Origin: Grifola frondosa | Taxonomy: Eukaryota; Basidiomycota; Agaricomycetes; Polyporales; Grifolaceae | Assembly (NCBI GenBank): GCA_001683735.1 | Contig: LUGG01000002.1 | Coordinates: 3,162,001 to 3,226,000, forward strand | Length of the DNA: 64,000 nucleotides | Reading direction: 5' to 3' | Shown: one piece after another, positions 21,700 to 33,512 of the stretch | How the letters are laid out: every line of letters begins with the position of its first letter | Numbering within the stretch: the stretch's first letter is position 1 | The notes under the pieces: model-generated | What the model was told of the DNA's origin: nothing | Databases searched by the model: none | What the model saw: the letters and a program-made list of their open reading frames with translations, nothing else | Program-made: the position numbers and the translations under genes

Positions 21700-24600
21700 C
21701 CTCGATCCCATGGCATTGCCTTGAGCACCATCTCTTTGGCCGAGAGGGTGTGAACACCATGGCTTTCAACATCATGAGCGACCATGTTCGTGGCGTCCAT
21801 CAGGCCAGTCCGCAAGTCCAGCTAAATCACAAGAATGAGAACGCCGCCAACATAGAACAAATAAGATAATTACCCAACAACGGCCCCGCAAGGTAAGGAT
21901 ATTCACACCGTGTTTCCAGAGGGATCCTAGACTCGGAGTACAAGCCATCGTTGCCGAACAATCCGTGTCGGTCGAGTTACGAAGTGGCGGCTCGCTCTCT
22001 TTCACAGCTCCTACTAATTGCAGGAGGTTGACCAGCATGATGTGGTGCGCAAGTTCGGACTTGTCGTCCAAACTAATCTCGCAGCGGTTCTCAATGAATA
22101 ACAAGATGTAATCCAGGGTGAGGCCAAGAGTGGAGTAGATATAATCGACGAGAGCTTTTACGTCTTGCTCCGAGCCCTGATTGAATGGCCCGACGGTGAG
22201 TGCGGAGCCTTTGCTGCCGAACCACCGGAAAACGTCTTGTAATACTCGACCGTCGCCGGCAATAGCGTGAGGTATGATGGCAGCGTGCGCGCCTCCAGAG
22301 AGGAGACCCTTCAGGATCTCGACTCCGATGACGCCCTTGCCGACGCCAGTCAAAAGAGTGTTCTTGTCTTTGAAGGTTGCACCCGAAGTTGCGATCTCGT
22401 GCAGGATGGCGAGGTATACACCGACGAGATTGCTACTATACTCCCAGTTCGTACCGACTTTAAGAAGAGGCACTTTGTCTGCTGTAATGGATGTGACACT
22501 GGATACTTGAGGACGAAGGAACTGAGACGAAGATCGGCGTTGCCGAGGGCAGGACGAGGACGAGATTCCGGTCGTTTGCGAAGCGATCGCACGACACCTT
22601 CGAATAACGCTTTGATGCGATTCCTCTGTTTTTCGCTGATCTCCGGCTGTGACTTCACGACGTTCCACAACTTCAAGACATCGTCTTGAATCTTTTGAAT
22701 ATTCGTCGGAGCGGTAATCGTATCACCGCTGGCCATCTCTTCGACATACGCCTCAAGCTTGCGAACGTTCTCCCGAACAATCTCTGTGTAGACGATATCG
22801 CCTTTCGCGGTGACCTCAGTGTGAGGAGCGGTCGGGAATATCACTGAGAAAAGGTAAGAACTAAAAGTTAATCATATTTATAATTAAAACACACCGTCTT
22901 TGTAGAGGAGCGGTTGACCCAGGACTTCGCGACAGTTATCGATGAGCTGCTGCCCAAACTGCTTCGCCAGCTTGTAGTTCTCGCCATGGTTAGGATCACA
23001 TTGGTCGATGTAGAGTACTGCATGTATGCCACCAACTCAGGATCCGCGCGGTTCATGATAGTGATGCAACGAGCAGTGATTTCTCGGTCAACAGTTGTCA
23101 ACCGGCCGAAAATTATGTCGTAGAACATGAGTAGAGCGTGCTATCGGACCCAGTTCCAAGAGGAGTCGAAATGCCGCGCCATCAGAGAATCAAACACAGG
23201 CTGAATGTCATCGACGTAGCTGTCGCCGTGCTCTTTCGCAATGACGTCGAGACGAGATTGAAGCACGGCAGAATTTGCCTTCTCTGCATCGAATTTGATC
23301 TCTCCTGCCCGTGAATCACGGCCCAAGTATCGCACATATACCTGTTGTGCGGCGAAGCGCTCCTGATCAGCTTGGAATTTCAGGAACTCCTCGCTGTTGA
23401 TGACGGCACCGCTGCCAGCACCGCCAGCACCGCCGCTGGTACCGCCAGACGACAGCGAGACACCCGCGCGCTGAGCGTATAAGGCAACAACGGAGTCCAA
23501 CCATGTCCTACCCTCGGATCCTAACCGCTTGATGGGTTCTATTGTCGTTCCCAGGAGGGGAAACCCATCTGCACGAGAAGGGCCTAATCCTTCGATAAAT
23601 AGGCCTTAATCGCAGACAGATTGAAGCCGCCAGGCATTTTACCACCGATTGGACGGGATACAAGACCTGAAGTGTAGTTGCCCAAAGAGCGAGAGAAACC
23701 CACTGCTAACGCAGATCCAAGCTCTTCTAGAGGAAGTTCTTCGCCCTTTTCCGGAGCGGACGAGAATTTGAGCTGAAGATCTCCGAGGATCTCGTTTTGC
23801 ATGGTTGACTTCCCGCCCACCAATTCCTTGACAGACTTCGAAAGAAGGATTTCGTCGACTCTCTTCTTGAGCTTCTGAGCGACAATTGCGGTGAGAATGT
23901 CGACGGCCTTCAATGGAATATCTTCTACGCTTGCGGCGGCAGTCACAGCCGGAGCTGGGACAAGCGGTGGCGTTAAAGCAACGGGAGTCGCGGCGGGCGT
24001 AGCGGAAGTCTCGACTGGAGGGGAATCTGCAGCAGGAGCCTCAATATCATCCTCGAACTGGTAGTACACCTCTTTCGTGTGCTTGGCATGGCACATGATA
24101 ATACGAGCATGGTTGACTGAGTCATCCTGAACCTCATACTTGCCTTTAGGGTTCTCGATGCCATGCCGGTGAGCGTGGGTGAAGGACCAATCTCGATGAA
24201 TCGTTCGAAGCCATAATGAGTGAAAAGGATGTCTTGTGTCTCTATCCACCGAACTGGTGACGCGAACTGGTAGGCCAACAATTCGACGAGAATGATGTAC
24301 GCTAGTTTCTGCCTATGTTCGACGGATCCCCATTGACCTTGATCCCACTTATGAAGTACCTTGTCGAGGCGCGGAGACAGTGGCTGATCGTAAATGAGCT
24401 GGGCGTAGTCCTTCGAAACCTGAAAAGGCTTCGCAACCAGGTTAGGCAGTACTTCCCAACAAAGGTGTCGGGATTCAGGTGCGCAGCATTGATCTTCGAA
24501 AGATCTAGGTAAAATCTGAGATGCGACGAACATTCAAAAAGAACGCTCCAACTCACATGCCCTGAACGGCATTACCCCAGCCCAAAGGTATCGCGAATGG

Positions 24601-25880
24601 AACGGTATGTCAATGCCAGGGAGAGGGATGGTCGCAAATCCACGCTCAAGTTTGATGTATCCTTCTGTAGCTTGCTGTTCCTTGGCACGGGTGAAGCAGG
24701 AGTCAACGATCTCGCCAAGCATCTCCTTAACTTGGTCGACAGTGAACATCTCCGTCAACTACAGAAACAGAAGTCAATGCGGGTGCAACTGATGCACACA
24801 ACGCACGTACCTTGGGAATATCGACCTTCTCCATTGTGAGGTAGTTCAAAAGTTGATCATCATCTGGAGTGTGACCAATTTGCCCGCACACACGTATTGT
24901 TGACCATAGAGAAGACCCGTTAGATCACTACACCTAAGATTTCAATGCCAAACGTACCTCAACATTGAAGTTGACGACTTCTCGATGAGCGGCATCATTG
25001 AATGGTTTTGATATCCGGCCAGGATTGACGGCACACATAGCGTAGTTTGAGCGATTCTCAGCATCGTGTTCGACAACACGCTGCATTGTGATACCAAGGT
25101 AGAAAACGACGTCGACGAGAGAGGAGATGGCGAGAACATCGGCGATAAAGGCGAGAGCGTAATACTCTCTGGGTGAGTGTCCAGCGAAGGCCGAGTCTAT
25201 TTGTACGAAACCCTTGGAGCGCATATCCTCGAACGCGGCATGTTCGGTGACCACCAAGGCGATCTGCACAAACTGAGTCGCAAAGGGAAGACCAGCAGGG
25301 TGACTGAAGGTGTAGTGTTGAGTGCAAACGTTGATGTCGCTGACGAGCGGGAGGGTCTTGACGTTGCCGTCCTTGTCCATAGTGTCATAGGTTATATCCA
25401 CGTACCGCCGTAGGATTGCTTGACCTTTGATACCTCCGAAATGTATGGTTTTCTCCTTCGGGTTGTCCTTGACAATCTCCACAGTCGAGAAGCTATAAAC
25501 TGCTACCAGATGTTCGTCTGCGGCCTCCCAAACGGAACGGGCCGCTGGCGAGGAGTTACGTAGATCCATTCCCATCCCCGGCTCTTGAGACCCTTGACCG
25601 GTGAAGACGTACACGTCGTCGGTTGAGCGACCTCCGCAGTACCCTCAATAACCTTGTCGCCATTGCTGTCGAAGGTCTCAATCTTGATGACGATGTTGCC
25701 ATCGCGCATAACAATGTGCTTGATAGCAACCTTGAGCTCGTCATTGGGAAGCACCATACCGACAAATGTAACATCATAACTGTATAAAGTGTTAGTGTAC
25801 ACACATCAGCAACGTGTTTGTCGATACTCACACGATGACGCGATCCGGCTGGCTTTGAGCAACATGCAGCGACACGGGAT
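21700..25880 (-). pseudogene. Fatty acid synthase fragment (dehydratase to ketoreductase), decayed
   Basis: Read right to left, the minus strand follows a fused fungal type I fatty acid synthase. It runs from the end of the dehydratase (YDVTFVGMVLPNDELKVAIK), through the malonyl/palmitoyl transferase (YVFTGQGSQEPGMGMDL) and the end of the beta-type part ([20 protein letters not shown]), to the acyl carrier region (VGGKSTMQNEILGDL, phosphopantetheine serine kept) and the ketoreductase start (LLTGVGKGVIGVEILKGLLS). It is truncated at both ends: acetyltransferase, enoylreductase, ketosynthase and phosphopantetheinyl transferase are missing. The transferase motif G-H-S-L-G-E is G-H-S-P-R-E, about 20 residues are deleted near 24940, and frameshifts occur near 25610, 24480 and 24170. 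A TAG near 23150 replaces an expected Gln. Several introns are still visible. The organism must have a working copy elsewhere. Confidence 0.85.
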
Positions 25881-25919
25881 CCGAAGCCGAGTGCTCGTGT
25901 GTATGAGGGAAAATGCTGT

Positions 25920-26035
25920 GCTGTAGCTGGAAACAGCGGGGGCGCAGGGAGTAGACGAACGGCATCCAAATCACTGCCACGCTGAGCATGAAGCCAAATC
26001 CATTCGTAGTAATGTCCATCGTAGTGAAGATGGCC
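25920..26035 (-). pseudogene. Sterol reductase (ERG24/ERG4-type) fragment
   Basis: About 38 residues on the minus strand read FTTMDITTNGFGFMLSV, then a small deletion and WMPFVYSLRPRCF. This matches the M-D-I-x-x-D-G-F-G-F-M-L-x-F-G-D-L-x-W-V-P-F-x-Y-S-L-Q-x-R block of delta-14/C-24(28) sterol reductases of ergosterol synthesis. The fragment is sandwiched directly between the fatty acid synthase and helicase fragments, all on one strand. It is too short to be functional. The assignment rests on one strong motif. Confidence 0.55.
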
Positions 26036-26129
26036 GGTTGTGCAAGAGATGGGAGAGGGGAGACGCCGGAGTCGGGAGCTTGCTCTGCATCTGCTGGTGC
26101 CCAGCAACGACGTGCGGAACAAAACCCTG

Positions 26130-27265
26130 CGGGCTAATGTACCCTTCTTATCGAAGGCCTGCGGGGAGTGGAAGACCATCTCGGGGTCTTTGTCATACTT
26201 CTCTGCGAGATCCATGACTTGCTTCGTGAGCCGTCGCTTATGAGCGGCTTGAGTGGGATGTCGATGGGCCGCCAGGTCACGAAGCCGATCTCCCACGGGA
26301 GAAGGACGAGGTCGGCAAGGGCCTTCATGTGCGCGCCACGGCCGTGCCAACGCGGTGCACGTGGACGTCAGGGCCTGAGGGAATGCCAACCTGAATGACG
26401 TAGGTGACGGCGGGATAGTCCACACCACGCGCGGACATGGAGGAGCCACGGTGCCGCCAGACTGATCGTTCCTGAACATGTCGAAGGTCCTGGTGCGCGA
26501 GCCCTGTGTCTTTTTGGGGTGAATCTCGTAGAAGCAAGAGTTAGCGTTCGATGGGAGGATGGACGACATGTTGCGCAAGATTATACTGAAGAGCTGAGTC
26601 ATGCGGGTGGTGGAGAAGATGATCATCACCTCGGACTTGCCAGGGTTGGTGAGCTGGTCGTGAGCGATGAGCCGAGGGTTGTGAAGGGCCTAATCATCGG
26701 CCTTTGCCAGGACAGTGTGATGCTGGGGAATCAAGGAATGTATGGGAGGCGCATTATCAGGAAAACAGGTGATGAACTTGTGGTCTTGTTAAGAGCCACA
26801 CGCGCAACCTGCTGGATACCTTTTGACACCGTGGCAGAGAATATGAATGTCTGCCTCTGTGGGGAGGAGGGCAGCTTCTGCACAATCGCCTGAATATCGT
26901 CACGGAAACCCATGTCCAATAGCATATCAGCTTCGTCCGTAATAAGCTGATAGGGTGTAGTCTGTCAGTCAAGATACATGATAAAAACAGGGTTGGCACA
27001 CCGGTTTTGTTGTGTCGATGCAGCTCTTGACTTCTGGCTCATTGTCAACAAGATTCAACATACGTCCAGGAGTAGCGACGACAGTATCCCAACTGCCCTT
27101 CGTCCAGCCCCGCATTTATAGCCGTTTGCTGGCACCGCTGACGAATAATCTGACCTTGAAATCCTCATGGTGGTAAGCAAGTCGTAATGCCTCATTAGCA
27201 ATCTGGTTGCAAGCATGCGAGTGGGGCTGAGAACCAAGGTGCCAACTTGTGTCCGACCATGAACC
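26130..27265 (-). pseudogene. DEAD-box RNA helicase (Mss116-like), decayed
   Basis: Minus-strand blocks in order are: GTLVLSPTRMLAT (motif Ia, PTRELA altered); FKVRLFVSGASKRL and VATPGRMLNLVDNEPEVKSC (motif Ib); TDEADMLLDMGFRDDIQAIV (motif II); RQTFIFSATVSKGIQQVARV (motif III); MIIFSTTRMTQLFSIILRNM (motif IV region); and ARGVDYPAVTYVIQVGIPSG followed by HRVG (motifs V and VI). Motif VI has lost its Arg-Thr-Gly-Arg. Motif I (A-x-T-G-x-G-K-T) is absent because similarity ends at about 27265. Frameshifts and a stop near 27110 separate the blocks. The family acts in mitochondrial RNA folding and splicing; this copy cannot. It abuts the sterol reductase fragment. Confidence 0.8.
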
Positions 27266-27419
27266 CGCACCGCACGAGCGGACTCAGACCCTGCACCGAT
27301 ATAGCTTTTTGTAATATGCCTCAATCTCCTTTTAACCGTGCCTACGAGCAAGATACAAAGATCGGGAGGCACGCATCACATCACTGGCTGGGGGAGAGCA
27401 GCCCCGCGAGCCCGCGCGC

Positions 27420-28038
27420 GAGCGAGCAAGATACCCTTGGAGATGTTCAGCCTCGGCCGCGGTGTGCTCGGGGGCGCGGGCATCGGGAAGAAGTGCACGG
27501 ACTCGCTGGGGTCGGGCGGCGCGCGTGCGAAGAGGCGCGCGAGCTCCACCTCCGCCTTGAGGGAGTATGGGGATCATACCGGAGGTGGCAGGTGCATCTG
27601 CAGGGCAGCGGATGAGACGAGAGCGAGAGAGCAACATATCTTCAAGGGGACACTCACCAGGACCACGTGCTTGGTCGTATCCGAGTCTGCGCTCGCGACG
27701 CCGGGCTGTGAGAGCGCGTCCCGCGTGAGCGAAACGTACTTCCTCACGTTGGGATCCACGTCCGAGTCCGCCTCCAAGTCTGAGTCCGAATCGCTCTCAC
27801 TGTCCGACCCAGACGCGGCGTCCGAACTGTCTGGAGGGTTCGAGAAGGCGGGGGGCGATGCGGCATGGAGCGTGTATGCCCGCGCGCATCGAGCGCAGCC
27901 AGGCACGATGTGTGGAGCGCGATGGGAGAGTGGGGAGCTGGCGCTGCTGAGCGGTAGGCTGCGGATGCAAGGGACATGTCTGTAGGACGTGTTGAGGAGG
28001 GCAGGAGGAGAGAAGAGGGCAAGACAGATGCACACCAT
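27420..28038 (-). CDS. Unrecognised Ser/Asp-rich protein, at least two exons, partial
   Basis: A minus-strand frame from about 28038 encodes an Ala/Pro/Ser-rich, Arg-containing N-terminus that could be a mitochondrial presequence, then a run of SDSESDSDSDLEADSDVDPN and a better-looking segment RKYVSLTRDALSQPGVASAD. A donor (GTGAGTGTCC near 27655) and an acceptor (CTGCAG near 27600) lead to a second exon with SGMIPILPQ and, in a neighbouring fr ame, ARLFARAPPDPSESVHFFPM. A frameshift within this exon suggests decay. I cannot name the family. Its neighbours are gene fragments on the same strand. Confidence 0.4.
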
Positions 28039-28039
28039 G

Positions 28040-30350
28040 TAATGATGAGATTGGGACGCGCGACGAGTCGTAGGATGAGTTCGTTATAGTCTTAGAGATG
28101 TACGTAGTGCGAAGGACCTGGATCGGAGAGTATATCGCTCAGGACATATAGAGATGGGCCCGGACTGGGCCAACTGCGAGGACATGGTTTGTGTTATGGA
28201 TGAAAGGTTTCACACAGATAGATGATACGTACCTCCAAGACGCTCTTTCCGTTCAACTTCCAGCCCACCTCAGATGTGTGCATCCCATCCAAACAGTCTA
28301 CCAGATCGAGACTGCACTCCCATGTCTTCAAATCACTTTCGTACTCCAGGAGCAAGAAGAGATGATCCAAGGAATCAAGGTCGGAGGGAGTTGATGAGTC
28401 CTCTGAAATGAGTTGAGAGCGGACATCGAAGCTCTCCGCACAAGGGTGAGCATCATTGCGATGGAGTCAATGGGAGGAGGGAGAGTAGGAGATGATGGGC
28501 GGGAGAGCAGAAAGGCATGCTTGAGTGGGAAGAGACGGAGGCGTGCAATTACGAGCTAGGAAGAGACGACGCGTGGGAGAGCGGAAGATAGGAGTATAAA
28601 CTCGGATGGTGACAGACTTAGCGTACAACGGCAGGTACAGTACTAGTTTTAAAAAGCAAGGTGGTACAGTAGCTCGAACGTATCGGTATTCTATACAAGG
28701 TACTTGCGAAGCCAAATGTAGACAGTCGGCATTCTCCGAAAAAGGGGAATTGTCATTGGGGTGGTTTGTATCCGGAGGGGCGGTCGTTCCATAGGTGGTG
28801 TCACTAGGACCTAGCTGAGTTTGAAAACCTAAACAATGAGCACAACCAAACAAACTCACAAGTTTTGAATATTGAAGCACTATTTTGTCCGCTTTTTTGG
28901 GGGCTTTGTGTGTTACTATATTCTTATGTTGTATGTTAATATATGCTGCTGATTTGTTGCTTGAAGAATGTTTGATTTGTTCACAGCAGCAGAAGATTGA
29001 ATACTTGCCACATTTGGGGGTGCTTATCTCAGCATCAGCGGCAAGACTTCAAAGCACCTCTGTGTGTAAGAAAGTATTCAACTATCTCTGTGGGTTGGTC
29101 AGCTACTCCCTTGAAATATTTTACATCCACAGAAGTACATAGTTTCATTATTTTGAGATATAAATGATAATTTTTCATGGGCAACTCCATCTGCATATAA
29201 TATTTTCTTTGATATAACAGAAAATATGATGATGACAGTATTGATTGTGTATTGGGTGTCTCTGGCCTGTAGAACAAAGGCAAATAATTATATTCAAGGG
29301 TCTCCATATATTGGGAAGGTTTCTCAACTCACATGGCACATAGCGCCAGAATTTTTCTATAAAATGCTACATTTCACAACACTATCTTTACACCCAGCTT
29401 GAAGCAAAAATGTTCTCTTCATTAATTCATATCATGTCAAGCAAGCTGGTATGTAGTAAATTCCTTCTGTAACACAATTGAGAAGCAACAAATTCAAATT
29501 CAAATTCAATACAAAGTTGAGTACATCACTGAAATTAATTTAGTTCAGAAAAATTGAATATATCTCAAAGACCATGTAATAAACTGTGACTCCGTTAGCC
29601 TTGAGCATAAGCAAAAGTACTTTCACACAATGTATGAGGTTGATACATGCAGCAATCTGTGTTCTTTCTCTTCTTTTTTGAATTAATTTTATTTAATTTA
29701 TTTAATTTCTCGTCACACCACACCTATAGGACTACAGCCATCCGGAGTCCACCAGGTGTGATTATTGTAACTGTGTGTGTTGGACTTGTAACTTCTGGAG
29801 AAGGAAACTATGGACAAATTTATGGGGTGCAAGTTGCTTTCCTTTGCTGAGAAAGATGCAGAGCAGTGACTGAGTAATGGACATGTCTTTCGGACCTGAT
29901 AATTTCATCTGTCCCTTGAGGTTGTCTCAAAATCTGTCCATCTAACACATGTACATTTCAATGTAAGGGAATTGGAACCTGGCGTGCGAAGCAGCATCAG
30001 CAAAACTTGAATTTTCCTTTTACTTACCTTTTGCTACTTAAAATGCTTATTTAAGAAAATCAAGAAGAAAAAGGAACAAAAGGAGGGCTTGCTTCCTTTT
30101 TTTTACTTAAAAAGTGTCCAAAAAGGCAAATTTTTACATTAATAAGGAAGAAAAAAACTGAAGAGAACTAAGAAGAATCCAAAGAGTGGCAAGGAAAATT
30201 TGAGTTTTGCTGATGCAGTGCATCTCCTCCCAAGTCATTAAGTAAGTTTTTAAAGCGGTCACATAAGCATCATGTTTTTAATAACTCACATAATAAGTTT
30301 ATTTATATTACACAGTGTTCTGCACTGATCACATTCCCTTCTTTCCTTTC
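28040..30350. other. No supported gene
   Basis: Only short or composition-driven frames. 28885-30250 is AT-rich, with long A- and T-rich tracts and pieces such as 30000-30230 in which AAGAA-rich words recur. No terminal repeats or domains were seen. Confidence 0.4.
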
Positions 30351-30357
30351 CACCACC

Positions 30358-31210
30358 ATGGATCCAATCACCCAAGTTGAAGTTTCCCGCCTCCTCAGTA
30401 TACTTAAGTTCACTATCAAGCACTTGAAAGATGCCATCGACCTCGAGGAAGCTGAGGTAATCAAATCTGCCTGGATTGCATTTGCATGGGCCACCAGCAT
30501 CAGCACTGGTATGTGTTCATACCAATGGTTATTTCATTACTTACCAGTGCAAAACCAGTTCCCCGGACCACAGTGGTGCGAGCACCTCATCAGAATGTGA
30601 ATACCTTTCACATCAAATGCATTGCACCCACCACTGTCATCTTCAAAACCTCTCATGAAGGGAATAGCATGGACATGTACAATACAACTCCTACTTCGGG
30701 TCCTATTATACATGTGCCTCATCGCAATGACAATGTCTTCCACCTGCTTTTATTCTGCAGCAAACTACAAATAACAGCAATGTTTGTGATATAGAAGAAG
30801 CAATTTCAGATATCATTGATCTTGTATCTTTCCACAGCCCAACCATCATCCTGGATAAAGCAGCTTCTTTCATCCCTGTCATTGATGCCAACATGTACAA
30901 CACAGTCAACATCAGTGTCAAGAACATCACTGCTAATCCTACTCCTACAGCACACACTGTTCCCCCTCTTGGCATCGAGATAGACACCATTGACAATGGG
31001 GATGATATTCCCACCATTGCCATGCTCACTATAGCAGATATCGATCTCCAGGATGACATTACTCCCCCCACTCCTATCACTACCACTACGGAGGACAAGC
31101 AATGTGAATTGCCCAACCTGGACAGCATCAATGAAAGTGCTGCTGATGAATTGACAGTCTGTGCCATACAAAAATACCACATTCTAGCTAATAATCCTCA
31201 ACGTCATTAG
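30358..31210 (+). CDS. Three-exon gene, hypothetical 251-residue protein
   Basis: Exons 30358-30508, 30559-30713 and 30761-31210 join into a 756-base frame with phase kept. The introns are 50 and 47 bases (GTATGT...AACCAG and GTGCCT...TCTGCAG). The product starts MDPITQVEVSRLLSILKFTI, a helix-forming segment continuing KHLKDAIDLEEAEVIKSAW. It then becomes Asn/Thr/Ile/Asp rich (PPLGIEIDTIDNGDDIPTIA) and ends NPQRH. No domain is recognised. The stop may be the effect of a one-base frameshift: directly downstream, in the next frame, coding-like sequence continues (see 31212-31795), so the real protein may have been longer. The Thr/Asn richness and the preserved splicing suggest a young or still-transcribed gene. 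Confidence 0.5.
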
Positions 31211-31211
31211 C

Positions 31212-31795
31212 ACTCATGACAAAGAGCTCAATGTGCTATGGCACCTTGCATGCCATCAATGGGAGGACATGTCTCCTGTCATCAAGGCTAAGTGTCTTAA
31301 ATTATGGGAACTGCTCGTGGAATATGAAGTGCTAAAATTCAATTGCAGAGTAAGCATTCTTTCCTTCTCCTTCATATACATAAAACAACTCTCATTGCTT
31401 CCCAGCACAAAAACCTGAACAAGACAGGCCATCCCATCAAGATCCACAACTGGATTCAGCATGGAAGGACCCTCATTGGTGGCCCGAAGATTGTCAAGTG
31501 CAAGGAATTTGGCAGTGAATGACGCTAGTGGTGGTGGACAATCAACCCTGAGTGGAGGCACCTTAATTTGCCACAATTACAATTGGTGGCTGCAATCGAT
31601 ATCTCCCAGTGGGCCTCTCTCAACAAAGGCGGTAGCGGCGGTATATGGGTTGCAGTATTATCCTTATTTTGGTGAACACCAACAGTCGCCATTGAAGAAA
31701 ACTTGATGTGGGCAAAATATGTCGTCGACATATCTTTCATGTTAGATGGTATGATTCATCTCCAAAAACAATCCATCCATAACAGGTAAGTAAAT
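31212..31795 (+). pseudogene. Decayed Agaricomycete conserved hypothetical ('NPEWR' type)
   Basis: The plus strand encodes ISTHDKELNVLWHLACHQWE and LLVEYEVLKFNCR, then an intron 31357-31412 (GTAAGC...TTCCCAG) and HKNLNKTGHPIKIHNWIQHG. After a stop and a frameshift it continues WWTINPEWRHLNLPQ, DISQWASLNKGGSGGIWVAV and WAKYVVDISFMLDGM, ending at a donor near 31790. The W-x-W-W-x(3)-N-P-E-W-R pattern followed by a G-x-x-G-x-(V/I)-x-V-L-x-x-L-x-W-W block is a motif I associate with a large family of uncharacterised Agaricomycete proteins; this is from memory only. It may be the 3' half of the gene ending at 31210. Confidence 0.4.
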
Positions 31796-31799
31796 TTAT

Positions 31800-33010
31800 C
31801 TATATCATCTTTCATACTCACTAACTATCCACACCAAGCCCTTCATCTTCCAAGCCAACCAAGAGAAGAGATCAATTGGTTGCATCATCATCGGTTTTGA
31901 AGAAGTAAGTATATATCAATGACTCCTGTTAACATTGAAACTAATGATTGCCATTAAAGACACTGCATGTCTTCTTAAGGGATATATCTTTGCTGCTTTT
32001 TTTGTTGTGTGCAAAGTGGAGCAGGACACTGTTTTCATTGCTAGGAGACGACTATCTTGTACCATATGTATGCCTGCTATGATTTCATTGAATTCCAATG
32101 CATGTTTCTCCCCTTGTGCATGCTGTGTGTTTGAAAATGTATATATTTTGCTACAATACATCATGATTCTGCACTCTCATAGCAGGGCATTGGACGTGGC
32201 AGCCAGAGCAGCGTCATTTTTCCTCACATTCAGTATACTCATGTGATGTTATCACTGTCAGAGTGACAGTGCAAACTGTCCTCAAACTAATTCTTCAAAA
32301 TATCTACCATGGCATAGTAATTATAGTAATTAACTGGTGGGGTGAGGGTGCCACCTGAAGGATTTGTTGTGTTTGAAATATATTGAGCTATGCTGCCTTT
32401 CTCGATGTAAATGCACTATAGTATGTGCATTGCTGCTCACTCCATTTCAAAATGATGTTCACGTCACAATAGGTTTATATGGCAGAGAGTAGCTGTGTTT
32501 GATAATTCATCGGTGAGTCATGAATGTGGACGAGATATAGGTGTATGGATATACAGTTGTTACAGCAATGAGATGCTGCAGTGAAGTGCAGTTGAGGCTG
32601 GTTGAAGAGTCAAGTTAAAATGTAACAAAGAGCAGAGGGGACTCACATCATGGAATAAAATCGAATGTTGTGGTTATGATATCTGGAGGAACCCATATCA
32701 TGCTGTCATACTCATCACCACATTGGGAGCCTTCATGCCACCACAATGTGGTTATATCATTCAGATAGCCATTGTGCTTCAAATCTCTGGATGTGTGGAT
32801 TACTGAAGGCAACAACACATTTAGGCAATAATGATCCCTGAACCAATGAATGGTCAAAGGGCAATGGGGTGAACGATCCTGTGAGCATGTAGCTGATATG
32901 TCGTGTTCTCAGATCCATTGCAGCTCACATACTTGGTTTTAGAGGGCCATTGCTCCGCATGGCAGATATGATTGATGAGAAAAATGATTAATTTTATTAT
33001 TATTTGAGTC
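31800..33010. other. No supported gene
   Basis: Short frames only on both strands; composition is AT-moderate to AT-rich. Nothing recognised. Confidence 0.4.
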
Positions 33011-33011
33011 T

Positions 33012-33497
33012 TGTTGATTTTAAAATATTATATATAACCTTCTTTTACCCTTCTGACAATATGTATACCTTTGCAAAGTACTAAATTTATTATTTAAACT
33101 ATTCATTGTTAATTCATTTATTACACATTATAAACAAATAATTATAAAATTATACTATACATCCTTTCACATTCATAATCAAAGCACAGGAGTTTAATTA
33201 ATCTATTAACTTTTTTACAAGCTAATTAAACATAAAATTTATTATTGTTTAAATATTATTTATTTGAAAATGTTTTAAATGACCTTCTCCTACCCTCCCA
33301 ACAATATGCCCACCTTTGCAAATTGCTACACTTATTATTTAAATTATTGATTATCAATTCATCTGTTATACATTATAAATAAGTAATTGTGAAATTATAG
33401 TATGGATCATTGACATTTATAAATTGAAACATGTAGGTTCAACTAATACATTAGTATTTTTATAAGCTTGATATGATATAATATACAAAATTTGAAT
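33012..33497. repeat. AT-rich tandem duplication, two copies of about 235-250 bp
   Basis: Copy 1 (about 33012-33245) and copy 2 (about 33261-33497) are direct repeats. Shared ordered words are ACCTTCTYYTACCCT, CAATATG, CCTTTGCAAA, TTATTATTTAAA and ACATTATAAA, with many transitions between the copies. They lie immediately downstream of the Helitron coding region and may be part of its 3' non-coding end. Confidence 0.75.
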
Positions 33498-33512
33498 CGT
33501 TGACATTGAATA

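Noticed and set aside
21700..25880. A working fatty acid synthase gene
   Set aside because: Both ends are missing, the transferase active-site motif is altered, and there are several frameshifts and stops.
32990..33512. The exact 3' end of the Helitron
   Set aside because: Several CTAG/CTAA-like words occur in the AT-rich sequence, but no hairpin at the right distance could be confirmed, so no terminus is called.
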